This document shows positions 34,519-44,614 of a stretch of 64,000 nt of DNA, one piece after another. The notes below the pieces were generated by a model. It worked only from the letters and a program-made list of their open reading frames with translations. It was not told the origin of the DNA and ran no database searches. Origin of the DNA: Jannaschia pohangensis (GTDB taxonomy: Bacteria; Pseudomonadota; Alphaproteobacteria; Rhodobacterales; Rhodobacteraceae); the NCBI RefSeq assembly GCF_900113875.1, contig NZ_FORA01000001.1, positions 558,001 through 622,000 of the forward strand, written 5' to 3'. A program made the translations under genes and the position numbers. How positions within the stretch are numbered: the stretch's first letter is position 1; each line of letters begins with the position of its first letter.

Positions 34519-35412
34519 ATGGTCGATCAGGACAAAGCCGCGAAGATCCGGGCCGGACAGGGCTTCATCGCCGCGCTGGATCAATCGGGGGGGTCGACGC
34601 CCAAGGCGCTGCGGCTTTATGGGGTGGCCGAGGATCGCTATGGCTCCGAGGAGGAGATGTTCGACCTGATCCACGCCATGCGCGCGCGGATCGTGCGGGC
34701 TCCGGTGTTCAGCGGCGACAAGGTGATCGGCGCGATCCTGTTCGAGCAGACGATGGACCGCGATTTCGAAGGGCAGCCTTCGGCGAAGTTCCTGTGGTCC
34801 GAGCGTGGGGTGGTGCCCTTCCTCAAGATCGACAAGGGGCTGCAAGAGACGCGTCAGGGCGTGAAGCTGATGAAGCCGATTCCGGACCTCGACGCAACGC
34901 TGAGCCGGGCGCGTGACCACGGTGTCTTCGGCACCAAGGAGCGGTCGGTGATCGACGCGGCGGATGCCGACGGGATCGAGGCCATCGTCGCGCAGCAGTT
35001 CGACGTCGGGCGTCAGGTCCTGTCCCATGACATGGTTCCGATCCTGGAGCCGGAGGTCACCATCTCGATCGCCGACAAGCTGGCCGCCGAAAGCCTGCTG
35101 CGCGATTCGATCCTGCGGCACCTCGACACCCTGCCCGAGGGTCAGGACATCATGCTGAAGCTGACCCTGCCGGAAGAGGCCGGGTTCTATGCCCCGCTGG
35201 TCGACCATCCTCGCGTGATGCGGGTCGTCGCTCTGTCGGGTGGATACTCGCGTGACGAGGCGAATGCCCGGTTGGCCCGCAACCGGGGCGTCATCGCCAG
35301 TTTCAGCCGGGCGCTGACCGAAGGGCTGTCGGATGCGCAGGACGACGAGACGTTCAACCGCGAACTTGGCCGCACCATCAACGCCATCCGGGACGCGTCG
35401 GTCGCGGGCTGA
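34519..35412 (+). CDS. fda: Class I fructose-bisphosphate aldolase
   Basis: The 297-residue product closely resembles the Staphylococcus-type class I aldolase: GFIAALDQSGGSTPKAL, GAILFEQTMDRDFEG, VPFLKIDKGLQE (Schiff-base region), VPILEPEV and LSGGYSRDEANARLARN. The enzyme cleaves fructose-1,6-bisphosphate without metal. ATG 34519 is used because GAGGGGG precedes it; the ATG at 34492 would add nine residues. A GTTAGCGCAACC site lies upstream. It probably works with the gap and pgk genes in the same regulated set. Confidence 0.95.
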   Translation: MVDQDKAAKIRAGQGFIAALDQSGGSTPKALRLYGVAEDRYGSEEEMFDLIHAMRARIVRAPVFSGDKVIGAILFEQTMDRDFEGQPSAKFLWSERGVVPFLKIDKGLQETRQGVKLMKPIPDLDATLSRARDHGVFGTKERSVIDAADADGIEAIVAQQFDVGRQVLSHDMVPILEPEVTISIADKLAAESLLRDSILRHLDTLPEGQDIMLKLTLPEEAGFYAPLVDHPRVMRVVALSGGYSRDEANARLARNRGVIASFSRALTEGLSDAQDDETFNRELGRTINAIRDASVAG

Positions 35413-35492
35413 GTCCTTGGCGCAACAGAACCGCCTGCCGTGAGGGCAGTCGCCATTGGGCGTTTCCCTGCGACCGTTGGTTGGCTAAAGTC

Positions 35493-35828
35493 ATGAAAAG
35501 GCCCGGAACGGGCAAGAGCAGGACCGACCGACAGATGTTTTCACGCCGCGTCATCTATGGCTTCGCGCTGCCCCTCGCGCTTTTGGGCTTTGCCGGTTAC
35601 TTCGTCTTTGCCGCGGTTCAGGGGGAATACGGGGTCTTCCGCCGGGTCGAGCTGGAAGCCGAGCGGGAGGTTCTGGCCGCCGAGCTGGCCCTTCTGACCG
35701 CCGAGGCGGCGCGGATGCGGGACCGCACGGCGCGACTGTCGGATGACAATCTGGACCTCGACCTGCTGGACGAACGGGCGCGTCTTGTCCTGGGCGTCGC
35801 ACGCACCGACGAGATCATCGTCGAGTAA
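35493..35828 (+). CDS. ftsB: FtsB/DivIC-type septum formation initiator
   Basis: The 111-residue product has one transmembrane helix (about 20-40, VIYGFALPLALLGFAGYFVF) and a following coiled coil (VELEAEREVLAAELALLTAE), then ARLVLGVARTDEIIVE, as in the FtsB/DivIC family that links FtsL and FtsQ in the divisome. The start may be ATG 35493 or 35535; the shorter form keeps the whole helix. It precedes the pyruvate dehydrogenase operon by 135 bp, a neighbourhood common in alphaproteobacteria. Confidence 0.85.
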   Translation: MKRPGTGKSRTDRQMFSRRVIYGFALPLALLGFAGYFVFAAVQGEYGVFRRVELEAEREVLAAELALLTAEAARMRDRTARLSDDNLDLDLLDERARLVLGVARTDEIIVE

Positions 35829-35922
35829 CCCCACAGCACCGCATCGACCGGACTTGCCGCGCGCGTATGCCTGCAATTCCGCAATCCGTCTTTCCCCCGC
35901 GGAACGTTTCGTCTAGGAAATG

Positions 35923-35936
35923 GTTTAACGTTAAAC
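35923..35936. promoter_or_regulatory. GTTTAACGTTAAAC palindrome upstream of pdhA
   Basis: A perfect 14-bp palindrome with central CG lies 27 bp upstream of the pdhA ATG, in an AT-rich stretch between the ftsB-like gene and pdhA. Its core TTAACGTTAA is related to the TTTAACGCTAAC site before the first gap gene. It is a likely operator of the pdh operon, bound by the same or a related LacI/GntR-type regulator. Confidence 0.55.
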
Positions 35937-35963
35937 GATTCCGCGACCGGAGGATTGCGCCCC

Positions 35964-36983
35964 ATGGCCACCAAGAAGACCGCCGCCAAGGCAAAGCCGA
36001 ATGTGTCCAAGGACGAACTGCTTGGATATTACCGCGACATGCTGCTTATCCGGCGATTTGAGGAGAAGGCGGGTCAGCTTTACGGGATGGGTCTGATCGG
36101 GGGGTTCTGTCACCTCTATATCGGTCAGGAAGCGGTCGTCGTCGGGCTGGAGGCCGCGGCCAAGGAAGGCGACAAGCGCGTCACCTCCTACCGCGACCAC
36201 GGTCACATGCTGGCCTGCGGCATGGACCCCAACGGCGTTATGGCCGAGCTTACGGGCCGCGAGGGCGGGTACTCCAAGGGCAAGGGCGGCTCCATGCATA
36301 TGTTCTCCAAGGAGAAGCATTTCTATGGCGGCCATGGTATCGTCGGCGCGCAGGTGCCCATCGGGGCGGGTCTTGCCTTTGCCGACAAGTACAAGGGCAA
36401 CGACAACGTCACGTTCACCTATTTCGGCGACGGCGCGGCCAACCAAGGCCAGGTCTACGAGGCCTACAACATGGCGGAACTCTGGGACCTGCCCTGCATT
36501 TTCGTGATCGAGAACAACCAATACGCCATGGGCACGTCCCAGAAGCGGTCGACCAAGTCGCCCTCCTATTGGGAGCGTGGCGCGGCCTACGGCATCCCGG
36601 GTGAGGAAGTCGACGGCATGGATGTGCTGGCCGTGAAGGCCGCGGGCGAGAAGGCGGTGGCCCACTGCCGCGCGGGCAAGGGCCCGTATATCCTCGAGAT
36701 CAAGACCTATCGCTATCGGGGCCATTCGATGTCGGACCCGGCCAAGTACCGGACCCGCGACGAGGTTCAGAAGATCCGCGAGGAGCGTGACGCCATCGAG
36801 ATGATCCGCCAGATGCTCCTGACCGGCGACCACGCCTCCGAAGATGATCTGAAGGCCATCGACAAGGAGATCAAGGAAGTGGTCAACGCCTCGGCCGAAT
36901 TCGCCAAGGAAAGCCCGGAACCCGCGCTCGAAGAGTTGTGGACCGATATCTACGCAGATGAAATTCCGCAGGAGGCCGTGTAA
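35964..36983 (+). CDS. pdhA: Pyruvate dehydrogenase E1 component, alpha subunit
   Basis: The 339-residue product contains the thiamine diphosphate motif [20 protein letters not shown] extending to ENNQ (about 152-180). It also has [25 protein letters not shown] with the phosphorylation-loop-like serine, and an N-terminal [21 protein letters not shown]. With PdhB it decarboxylates pyruvate. ATG 35964 follows CCGGAGG. Its TAA stop overlaps the pdhB start (TAATG), so translation is coupled. Confidence 0.97.
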   Translation: MATKKTAAKAKPNVSKDELLGYYRDMLLIRRFEEKAGQLYGMGLIGGFCHLYIGQEAVVVGLEAAAKEGDKRVTSYRDHGHMLACGMDPNGVMAELTGREGGYSKGKGGSMHMFSKEKHFYGGHGIVGAQVPIGAGLAFADKYKGNDNVTFTYFGDGAANQGQVYEAYNMAELWDLPCIFVIENNQYAMGTSQKRSTKSPSYWERGAAYGIPGEEVDGMDVLAVKAAGEKAVAHCRAGKGPYILEIKTYRYRGHSMSDPAKYRTRDEVQKIREERDAIEMIRQMLLTGDHASEDDLKAIDKEIKEVVNASAEFAKESPEPALEELWTDIYADEIPQEAV

Positions 36984-37216
36984 TGGCGTCCGAAATCCTG
37001 ATGCCCGCCCTGTCCCCCACCATGGAGGAGGGCACGCTCGCAAAATGGCTGGTCAAGGAGGGGGACACCGTATCCTCCGGCGACATCCTGGCCGAAATCG
37101 AGACCGACAAGGCCACGATGGAGTTCGAGGCGGTCGACGAAGGGATCGTCGGCAAGATCCTCGTGAGCGAGGGCACCGAAGGCGTGAAGGTGAATACGCC
37201 GATTGCCATCATGGTT
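36983..37216 (+). repeat. Lipoyl-domain DNA repeat, copy in pdhB
   Basis: This 234-bp stretch encodes residues 1-78 of PdhB and is closely similar to 38372-38605 in pdhC (offset 1389 bp). The two peptides differ at about 8 of 78 positions and most differences in DNA are synonymous third-position changes. The similarity points to domain duplication kept alike by selection or gene conversion. Confidence 0.8.
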
Positions 37217-38359
37217 GAGGAAGGCGAGAGCGCGGATGACCTGACATCCTCGTCCGCTGCCGAGAGCAAGCACGCGCAGGAAGAGGCCGCGACCCCTGCA
37301 CCCGCCGCCGCGCGCGTCGCGAGCGAAGAACCAGCACCCAAGTCGAACGCAAGCCCCGACTGGCCCGAAGGCACCGAGATGGTCACCATGACCGTCCGCG
37401 AAGCCATCCGCGAGGCCATGTCCGAAGAGATGCGGCGCGACGAGATGGTCTTCCTGATGGGCGAGGAAGTGGGCGAGTATCAGGGCGCCTACAAGATCAG
37501 CCAGGGCATGCTGGACGAATTCGGTCCGCGGCGCGTGATCGACACGCCGATCACCGAGCATGGGTTTACCGGCATCGCCGTAGGTGCGGCCTTTGGCGGC
37601 ACCAAGCCCATCGTCGAGTTCATGACGTTTAACTTCGCCATGCAAGCCATTGACCAGATTATCAATTCGGCTGCGAAAACGCTCTATATGTCCGGCGGTC
37701 AGATGGGGGCGCCGATGGTATTCCGCGGCCCCAATGGTGCGGCGGCCCGCGTCGGTGCACAGCACAGTCAGGATTACGCCGCATGGTATGCGTCGATTCC
37801 CGGCCTGAAAGTGGTGATGCCCTATTCGGCAGCGGACGCGAAGGGCCTGATGAAGTCGGCCATCCGCGATCCGAACCCGGTGATCTTCCTCGAAAACGAG
37901 ATCCTCTATGGCAAGTCGTTCGACGTGCCGAAGCTCGATGATTTCACCGTCCCCTTCGGCAAGGCAAAGGTCTGGCGCGAAGGGTCGGACGTGACCATCG
38001 TGTCGTGGGGGATCGGGATGACCTATGCGCTCGAAGCTGCGGAACGGCTGGCGGGCGACGGGATCGAAGCCGAAGTGATCGACCTGCGCACCCTGCGGCC
38101 CGTGGATTACGACACGGTGCTGGCGTCGGTCATGAAGACCAACCGCTGCGTTCTGGTCGAGGAAGGTTTTCCCGTGGCGTCGTTCAGCGACCACATGGCC
38201 AGCACGATCATGCAGCGCGCCTTCGACTACCTGGACGCACCGGTCATCACCTGCACGGGCAAGGACGTGCCGATGCCTTATGCGGCGAACCTCGAAAAAC
38301 TGGCGCTGGTGACCACGGACGAAGTGGTCGAAGCGGTCAGAAAAGTCACCTACCGGTAA
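36983..38359 (+). CDS. pdhB: Pyruvate dehydrogenase E1 beta subunit with N-terminal lipoyl domain
   Basis: The 458-residue product has an N-terminal lipoyl domain (1-80) with the lipoyl lysine in [10 protein letters not shown]. An Ala/Pro/Glu linker follows (80-130), and then the E1 beta domain ([20 protein letters not shown] to [11 protein letters not shown]) with GTRVFDTPI-like [17 protein letters not shown]. The lipoylated beta subunit is characteristic of alphaproteobacteria. Its lipoyl domain is about 90% identical in protein to that of PdhC next door. Confidence 0.97.
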   Translation: MASEILMPALSPTMEEGTLAKWLVKEGDTVSSGDILAEIETDKATMEFEAVDEGIVGKILVSEGTEGVKVNTPIAIMVEEGESADDLTSSSAAESKHAQEEAATPAPAAARVASEEPAPKSNASPDWPEGTEMVTMTVREAIREAMSEEMRRDEMVFLMGEEVGEYQGAYKISQGMLDEFGPRRVIDTPITEHGFTGIAVGAAFGGTKPIVEFMTFNFAMQAIDQIINSAAKTLYMSGGQMGAPMVFRGPNGAAARVGAQHSQDYAAWYASIPGLKVVMPYSAADAKGLMKSAIRDPNPVIFLENEILYGKSFDVPKLDDFTVPFGKAKVWREGSDVTIVSWGIGMTYALEAAERLAGDGIEAEVIDLRTLRPVDYDTVLASVMKTNRCVLVEEGFPVASFSDHMASTIMQRAFDYLDAPVITCTGKDVPMPYAANLEKLALVTTDEVVEAVRKVTYR

Positions 38360-38371
38360 GGGATCGGACAC

Positions 38372-38605
38372 ATGGCAACAGAAATTCTCATGCCCGCGCT
38401 GTCCCCCACCATGGAAGAGGGGACGCTGGCGAAATGGCTGGTCAAGGAGGGGGACACGGTGTCATCCGGCGACCTTCTGGCCGAAATCGAGACCGATAAG
38501 GCCACGATGGAGTTCGAGGCCGTGGACGAAGGCGTGATCGGCAAGATAATCGTGGCCGAGGGCACAGAAGGGGTGAAGGTCAATTCCCCGATCGCCATTT
38601 TGCTG
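38372..38605 (+). repeat. Lipoyl-domain DNA repeat, copy in pdhC
   Basis: Second copy of the 234-bp lipoyl-domain repeat, encoding residues 1-78 of PdhC; see the copy at 36983-37216. Direct orientation with 1155 bp between copies would permit recombination that deletes most of pdhB. Confidence 0.8.
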
Positions 38606-39706
38606 GAGGAGGGGGAGGACGCCTCGGCCGTGGACAGCGCGTCGGCGCCGAAGGCCGACACATCGTCGGGCACGGCCCCCGCCGAGCCGAGCGAAGCCAC
38701 GGAACCGGCCAAGGGATATGGGCGCGATGGTGGGGCGGCTGCGGCCCCTGCTCCGGCGGCCCAGTCGGGCGACCGGGTGTTCGCAACCCCCCTCGCCCGC
38801 CGTATTGCGAAGGACAAGGGCCTCGACCTGAGCCAAATCAAGGGCTCCGGTCCGCGCGGTCGGATCGTTAAATCCGATGTGGAGAACGCAAAGCCCGGTG
38901 CAGCCAAGTCCGAGGCCGCTGCGACGCCGGCAGCCAAGACCGAGACCGCCGGGCAAAAGCCCGCGATGGCGGCCGGGATGTCCGCAGATCAGGTCATCAA
39001 GATGTTCGATGGCCGCGATTTCGAAGAAGTGAAGCTGGACGGGATGCGGAAGACCGTTGCCGCCAGATTGACCGAGGCCAAGCAGACGATCCCGCATTTC
39101 TATCTGCGGCGGGACATCCGGCTGGACGCGCTTCTGAAATTCCGCGGCCAGCTCAACAAGCAGCTTGAAGGGCGCGGCGTCAAGCTGTCGGTCAACGATT
39201 TCATCATCAAGGCCTGCGCGCTGGCCCTGCAGGAAGTGCCCGATGCCAACGCCGTTTGGGCCGGTGACCGGATGCTGCGGCTGAAGCCGTCGGATGTTGC
39301 GGTCGCTGTCGCAATTGACGGCGGGTTGTTCACGCCGGTCCTCAAGGATGCGCACCTGAAGTCTCTCTCGGCCTTGTCGGCAGAGATGAAGGATCTTGCG
39401 ACCCGGGCCCGCGACCGGAAGCTTGCGCCCCACGAATACCAAGGCGGCAGCTTTGCGATTTCCAATCTGGGGATGTTCGGGATCGACAATTTCGATGCCG
39501 TCATCAACCCGCCCCATGGCTCGATCCTTGCCGTAGGTGTCGGCGTGAAGAAGCCGGTCATCGGGTCGGATGGTGAGATCACGGCAGCTACGGTGATGTC
39601 CGTCACCCTCTCGGTCGATCACCGTGTCATCGATGGCGCGCTCGGAGCTGACTTCCTGAAGGCGATCGCGCAGAACCTGGAAAATCCGATCACCATGCTG
39701 GCCTGA
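38372..39706 (+). CDS. pdhC: Dihydrolipoamide acetyltransferase (E2) of pyruvate dehydrogenase
   Basis: The 444-residue product has one lipoyl domain (1-78, lysine in [10 protein letters not shown]), an Ala/Pro/Ser linker, a peripheral subunit-binding domain ([20 protein letters not shown], about 135-170), and the catalytic domain with the active-site [13 protein letters not shown] near the C-terminus. It transfers acetyl groups to CoA and forms the core of the complex. It follows pdhB by 12 nt. No E3 gene (lpd) is within the window. A strong terminator follows. Confidence 0.97.
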   Translation: MATEILMPALSPTMEEGTLAKWLVKEGDTVSSGDLLAEIETDKATMEFEAVDEGVIGKIIVAEGTEGVKVNSPIAILLEEGEDASAVDSASAPKADTSSGTAPAEPSEATEPAKGYGRDGGAAAAPAPAAQSGDRVFATPLARRIAKDKGLDLSQIKGSGPRGRIVKSDVENAKPGAAKSEAAATPAAKTETAGQKPAMAAGMSADQVIKMFDGRDFEEVKLDGMRKTVAARLTEAKQTIPHFYLRRDIRLDALLKFRGQLNKQLEGRGVKLSVNDFIIKACALALQEVPDANAVWAGDRMLRLKPSDVAVAVAIDGGLFTPVLKDAHLKSLSALSAEMKDLATRARDRKLAPHEYQGGSFAISNLGMFGIDNFDAVINPPHGSILAVGVGVKKPVIGSDGEITAATVMSVTLSVDHRVIDGALGADFLKAIAQNLENPITMLA

Positions 39707-39729
39707 TCGTCACAGGTTCAGACAAACGA

Positions 39730-39767
39730 AAAAAGGCGGTGGATGCAGAAGCATCCACCGCCTTTTT
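39730..39767. terminator. Strong bidirectional terminator between pdhC and cysE
   Basis: AAAAAGGCGGTGGATGC (39730-39746) pairs exactly with GCATCCACCGCCTTTTT (39751-39767) around the loop AGAA. The 17-bp stem ends in an A-tract on one side and a T-tract on the other, so it works in both directions. It lies 24 nt after the pdhC stop and 25 nt before the convergent cysE stop. Confidence 0.95.
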
Positions 39768-39791
39768 ATTTCCAACGAGTTGCGGAGCCGT

Positions 39792-40589
39792 TCAAACCAA
39801 TTGGTTCATCATGATAGACGGCTGCGCACAGCCCGCCTCGCCCACGATCTTGGCCGGAACGCCGGCCACCGTCTTCATCGGCGGGACATCGGCCAAGACC
39901 ACGGAGCCCGCAGCGATCCGGGAACAATGGCCGATCGTGATATTCCCAAGCACTTTCGCACCAGCCCCAATCAATACCCCGTCCCCGATCTTGGGATGAC
40001 GGTCATCGTCTTCCTTGCCAGTTCCGCCGAGCGTGACGGAATGAAGCATGGAGACGTTGTCGCCAACCACAGCTGTCTCCCCCACGACAATCGAATGGGC
40101 ATGATCGATCATGATGCCCCGTCCGATCCTGGCACCAGGATGGATATCGACCCCGAACAACTCGCTGACCCGCATCTGAACGAACCGCGCAAGGTCTTGC
40201 CGACCCGATGTCCAGAGCCAATGCCCGACACGGTAGGCCTGCACTGCCTGAAAGCCCTTGAAGAAGACAATTGGCTGCAAGAATCGATTGCAGGCTGGAT
40301 CTCTCTCGAATGTCGCAACGATGTCCGCGCGCGCCGCCTGCACCAGATCCGGATCCACTGAATACGCATCATCCGCGAGTTCCCGCAGGATCTGTTCGCT
40401 CATCTCGGCAGACGAGAGCTTCTGAGAGAACCTGTAGGCCAGAGCTTTTGCAAGCGTATCGTGGTGAAGGATGGAACTATGGATCATTCCGCCCAGCAGA
40501 GGCTCATCCTGGACCGCCTCCCGCGCTTCCTGGCGGATGCGATCCCAGACTGGATCGACGGGCATGACCGCATTTCGTGCAAGTGCCAT
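39792..40589 (-). CDS. cysE: Serine O-acetyltransferase CysE
   Basis: The enzyme makes O-acetylserine from serine and acetyl-CoA for cysteine synthesis. The 265-residue product has the N-terminal helical domain (PVWDRIRQEAREAVQDEPLL) and C-terminal left-handed beta-helix with hexapeptide repeats. The latter contains HPGARIGRGIMIDHAHSIVV and LHSVTLGG, then a SIMMNQLV tail. It is co-directional with the GTA cluster and begins 81 nt after the end of the last GTA gene, so read-through from the GTA is possible. Its base composition is lower in GC than the pdh genes. Confidence 0.95.
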   Translation of the reverse strand: MALARNAVMPVDPVWDRIRQEAREAVQDEPLLGGMIHSSILHHDTLAKALAYRFSQKLSSAEMSEQILRELADDAYSVDPDLVQAARADIVATFERDPACNRFLQPIVFFKGFQAVQAYRVGHWLWTSGRQDLARFVQMRVSELFGVDIHPGARIGRGIMIDHAHSIVVGETAVVGDNVSMLHSVTLGGTGKEDDDRHPKIGDGVLIGAGAKVLGNITIGHCSRIAAGSVVLADVPPMKTVAGVPAKIVGEAGCAQPSIMMNQLV

Positions 40590-40669
40590 GGCAATACCTC
40601 AAGCGCTGACGTTCGACGACCAACTTAAGGTCGCAAGGCGCGGGTGCAAACCCCCACTCTGCGCGCTGG

Positions 40670-43600
40670 TCACTGGGGAACCGAAATACTTGCGAATTTG
40701 CCGATGCCGATGTCATCGGAAACCTGTGCGACCGCCAACTGAAACGGGGGTCTCGAAAGGCCCGCCAAGACCGACCCGTCTATCCGCATCTTCGGTTCTT
40801 GCGTCGTTTTTTCCCACAGAACCTGACCATCGGACCCGATCACCCGAACGAGATAGACTTCGCGCAGTTCACCAAGACCGATGTCGCCGGCAGTCCAATT
40901 GTCGACAGCCGTCCGCGATCGGCGGATCCACGCGAATTGCAGGTCGGATCCACTCCACGCAACTCGCAGGTGCACAGGCGCATACGGACGCAGGCCTGCC
41001 CCCGTCGCCGTAACGGCACGATGGATATATGCTTCGGTGTCATACAGCATGCTGGCCGGGCCGATCAGGAAATTGCGTTCCAATCCAACGGCCGAGCGTG
41101 AAAGGTTCAGCTGGAAGAGGCTTTCATCCAGCAGGACGAACTTGCTCCCGACTGGCCAAGTCGACCGGCTTGCCGCTTCCGTTCCACGCTGACCGCGCAA
41201 TCTCGCAGAAAGAGCCCAGACTCCGTTTGCAACCGGCTCTGCGGATCGAAACTGGATCACTTCCCAGTTGGCCGAGCTTCCATCGCCAATCGCCGCGGCA
41301 TTTGCTCCGGAAAACAAGGCTGCCTCCGTAACAGAGGCCAGGTTTCCGCCGCTCAATCTCACCTGGAGTCCATCTCCCCTGTCCCAGACACCAGCGCAGG
41401 CCGGGGCAAGCTCGGTCAGGGTCGTCCCAAGGACCGCTGGTCGCTGGATGATCTGATCAAGAACGAAATTGCTTTCTTCCACGGATGAATAAACGGCGAC
41501 GCTTCCGGGCCAAGGCTTTGCAGCCACGGCGACATACGGCGCATGCGGCACCTCTTCTCCCGTCAACAGAGGCAGGTCCAGAAACAAGGAATCCACCGGA
41601 AGCGGCGCCAAAGGCCGCAGTCGACCCGATCCATCCTCGACCGCATCGCTTGGCTCGAACAGACCGAGTTCGGTCCGCACAGCCTTGACGTTCCGAGTGG
41701 CCGCGTCCTCGAGCATATCGACGCGCCAAAGATCGTTGCTGTCGCTCAGCATGACGATATCGCCCACGCCAACGTCGCGAACAGACGGCGCAAGTGAGAA
41801 CGAGACCTCATCTCGAACGATCGCCGCCTCGGCCAACATACGCTCGGCCAAGGCGTGTCCCTCGCCCTGCGTCATGGCAAGGGCCAGCTCGGTCTCTTGA
41901 ACCGGAACAGAGTCACGCCCCGGCAAATTCGCATCAGAAGCCCTGACCTTGAAGTCACCATTGGCGTCGACATGATGCACGATGACCCGGCCCGAAACCT
42001 CCGCGTCGCCCCCGCGTGTTTTCTTGACGACAGCCTCATCGATTCTTGCCAAAGTGCCGATGTCGACATGCATTGGAAGCTTCTCTGCCCGCATCGAAAA
42101 AACGATACGGCCTGCGCGTTCAGTTACCTCGACACTGTTTGCGATCATCAACGGCTGCAGGTCACTCCGCGCAGACTGAACGCTTCCAACGGAATAGCCC
42201 CGCACAACTCCACGGACTGCAGAGACGTCGACATCGTCCAATCCCGCGTCGCGGCAAATCTTCAGGATCACCGACGACAACGGTTGTTGGGCACTTCTGC
42301 CATTCAACCAATGGCCGCGCGCATAATTCTCCCCATCCGACCAGAAATCCGTCAACTCCGGAAAGAACGGCCATGGACGCGTGTCCCATGCCCACGCGAA
42401 ACTATGCTGCAGGTCGAGCATCGCGCCGTCATAGACGGAAGACAAGCCATTCCGTTCAGGTGACGCCCAGTAGTCGAGGAATGCGCGGTAGTATTGCATC
42501 TGCATGCTGTCATCGCGTCTCCCCGTTGAAAATCGGGGAAGCGAGGATTCAGACGATTTGGCGTCAAGGAACTTGTTGGGTTGGTTTGCGCCCTTGTCGA
42601 TCGCTGCGCAGCCATACTCGATGAACCGGATCGGTTTCGACATGGGCTCCCAGGCCGTCGGAAAATCAGCACGTTGGCCATCGATTCTGTCATGATGGGC
42701 AAACCGCCACCAGGAGCGTATGTCCTTGTAGCGATAGATCCAAGGCTCTTCATGAGCACCGTCCGTTATCGGCGAGCGTCTTTGCGACTCTCGGCTGTCT
42801 GGCCCCGTATAATACCAGTCAAATCCTTCACCGCCTTCGATGTTGCTTTGCAGATAGCTGATATTCTTGTCAGACCCCCAGATTGCATCAACATGGCCAG
42901 CCGTATCGCGCCAATCGGCAAGCGGCATATAGTTGTCGATTCCGATGAAATCGATGTCGGGCGATGACCACAACGCATCAAGGTGAAAATACCGGCTATT
43001 CTCACCTGATGGCTGGTAGCCGAAATACTCCGACCAATCGGCAGCATAGCTGATTTTTGCATCCGGCAGGATTTCGCGGACGTCCTCAGCAAGTTTGCGC
43101 AGGGCCTCGACAGCTGGGAAGCTGTCACCTTCTCCGCGGATTTGCGTTAACCCGCGCATCTCGGATCCGATACAGAATGCTTCGCCCCCCCCCGCCGCAG
43201 CACAGAGCTTGGCATAGTGCAGAATGAAGCGCCGATAGGACCAGTCGTTCTCCGGTCCCTCATAAACCATCTGTGGCGGAGGCCCGAACAACGAGCCGCC
43301 CAAACCAAGAACCAAGCGCGAAGAGAACTCCGTCCCCTGCGTCGTCCCGAAAAACGTGTCGACTTCAGCTCGCGCAGCTGCCGTTCGATCAGGCGTCCCC
43401 TCCTGTCCCGGGGCCAGCGAGGTCGTTATACGACCGCGCCACGGCAGCGCAGGTTGCTCGTCGGATCCATACGGATCGGGCAGCCCGTTTCCGACAAGCT
43501 GATCCATCAGGATGAATGGATAGAAGGTCACATCGATACCACGCGCGTTCAACTCGCGGATCGACTCCACCACGGACACATCGCTCGGAGTCCCACCGTA

Positions 43601-44602
43601 GACCGGCCGCCCGTCAAGTGTGGGCACCGCCCCCGCGAGTTCCCGGTTTTCGCCCGCAACGTTCCAGACAATTGGCGTACCTTCGGTCTCGGATTGTTCG
43701 GCTCTCGGGCGCAACTTGCACTCGCCAACCCTCAGGTCGTCCCCGAACCAGGACACCACAAGCGAAACCGACTTCAGGTTCGGCAATTCCTCGGTCAGAT
43801 CATCGAGCGACACCTTGAAGTCGGCAACGCCTTGCGCGGAATTGACATTGGCTGAGCTTTTCTCGCCGACGCCATGATCGTAGTGCACGGCAGTCGTCGA
43901 CAGACTGTATTCACCGGTTCCGGGAACCAGAGCGACCCCCTCGATCAGCTGAGAGGGCGCAGGAACCTCACCGGGCACGTCGACGTGGCGAACCACTTCA
44001 AAAGACAAATTCGGAATTCGGTTACCGAACGGTGCAAGGTCCAGATCTTCAATGACGACATAAGCCGTCCCCCGATAGGCCGGTGCAGACCCAGGTCCCT
44101 CTATGGCCTCGATCAACGCATCTGGAAGCTGGTCTTCGTCACCGGCATGGACGCGGTACATCAACGACTCGCGTGCGATCTCGCTACCGTCCGCCCAGAT
44201 GCGGCCGATCCGCGTGATCGGGCCCTCGCAAAGCGCGACGGCAAAAGAAACGGAATAGCTGTAGGAGGTCTGCTGCGGGGCTTTAGGTTTTCCTTTCCCA
44301 CTCCCGCCGGTCGTAACCGCATGTTCCTTGAAGCGCGTCGCCCAGATGATCTGACCGCCAATACGGGTGCGTCCCATGACCCGGGGAATTGCGGCCCCTT
44401 CCGAAGCGCCGGAAATGCGCAGGCGATCGATCCGCCCATGCTCAACGGCATCCGAACCCGCGCCAAGGACAGTCTGGTCGATCAATCGACCGACGGTCGC
44501 ACCGGCGGCGCGACCGATCACGGCCGCAGAGAGCCCCAGAAATGATCCGCCAAGGCTGCCGCCAATGGCTGCGCCAACGGCGCCGAGTACGAGTGTCGCC
44601 AT
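40670..44602 (-). CDS. GTA distal-tail/host-recognition protein (RcGTA gene 15 homologue)
   Basis: The 1310-residue protein matches the large tail-tip protein of RcGTA (the megatron, gene 15). It has an N-terminal glycine-rich hydrophobic helix (GAAIGGSLGGSFLGL), a hub region with SYSYSVSFAVALCEGPITRI, and a central glycoside-hydrolase/TIM-barrel-like (GTA_TIM) domain with LKSVSLVVSWFGDDL and YCIGSEMRGLT-type residues. The C-terminal half is beta-rich, for receptor contact. Length is near the RcGTA protein. GC content is visibly lower than in genes 1-9 of the cluster. It is the last structural gene. Confidence 0.92.
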   Translation of the reverse strand: MATLVLGAVGAAIGGSLGGSFLGLSAAVIGRAAGATVGRLIDQTVLGAGSDAVEHGRIDRLRISGASEGAAIPRVMGRTRIGGQIIWATRFKEHAVTTGGSGKGKPKAPQQTSYSYSVSFAVALCEGPITRIGRIWADGSEIARESLMYRVHAGDEDQLPDALIEAIEGPGSAPAYRGTAYVVIEDLDLAPFGNRIPNLSFEVVRHVDVPGEVPAPSQLIEGVALVPGTGEYSLSTTAVHYDHGVGEKSSANVNSAQGVADFKVSLDDLTEELPNLKSVSLVVSWFGDDLRVGECKLRPRAEQSETEGTPIVWNVAGENRELAGAVPTLDGRPVYGGTPSDVSVVESIRELNARGIDVTFYPFILMDQLVGNGLPDPYGSDEQPALPWRGRITTSLAPGQEGTPDRTAAARAEVDTFFGTTQGTEFSSRLVLGLGGSLFGPPPQMVYEGPENDWSYRRFILHYAKLCAAAGGGEAFCIGSEMRGLTQIRGEGDSFPAVEALRKLAEDVREILPDAKISYAADWSEYFGYQPSGENSRYFHLDALWSSPDIDFIGIDNYMPLADWRDTAGHVDAIWGSDKNISYLQSNIEGGEGFDWYYTGPDSRESQRRSPITDGAHEEPWIYRYKDIRSWWRFAHHDRIDGQRADFPTAWEPMSKPIRFIEYGCAAIDKGANQPNKFLDAKSSESSLPRFSTGRRDDSMQMQYYRAFLDYWASPERNGLSSVYDGAMLDLQHSFAWAWDTRPWPFFPELTDFWSDGENYARGHWLNGRSAQQPLSSVILKICRDAGLDDVDVSAVRGVVRGYSVGSVQSARSDLQPLMIANSVEVTERAGRIVFSMRAEKLPMHVDIGTLARIDEAVVKKTRGGDAEVSGRVIVHHVDANGDFKVRASDANLPGRDSVPVQETELALAMTQGEGHALAERMLAEAAIVRDEVSFSLAPSVRDVGVGDIVMLSDSNDLWRVDMLEDAATRNVKAVRTELGLFEPSDAVEDGSGRLRPLAPLPVDSLFLDLPLLTGEEVPHAPYVAVAAKPWPGSVAVYSSVEESNFVLDQIIQRPAVLGTTLTELAPACAGVWDRGDGLQVRLSGGNLASVTEAALFSGANAAAIGDGSSANWEVIQFRSAEPVANGVWALSARLRGQRGTEAASRSTWPVGSKFVLLDESLFQLNLSRSAVGLERNFLIGPASMLYDTEAYIHRAVTATGAGLRPYAPVHLRVAWSGSDLQFAWIRRSRTAVDNWTAGDIGLGELREVYLVRVIGSDGQVLWEKTTQEPKMRIDGSVLAGLSRPPFQLAVAQVSDDIGIGKFASISVPQ

Positions 44603-44614
44603 GGCTAAGACCTC

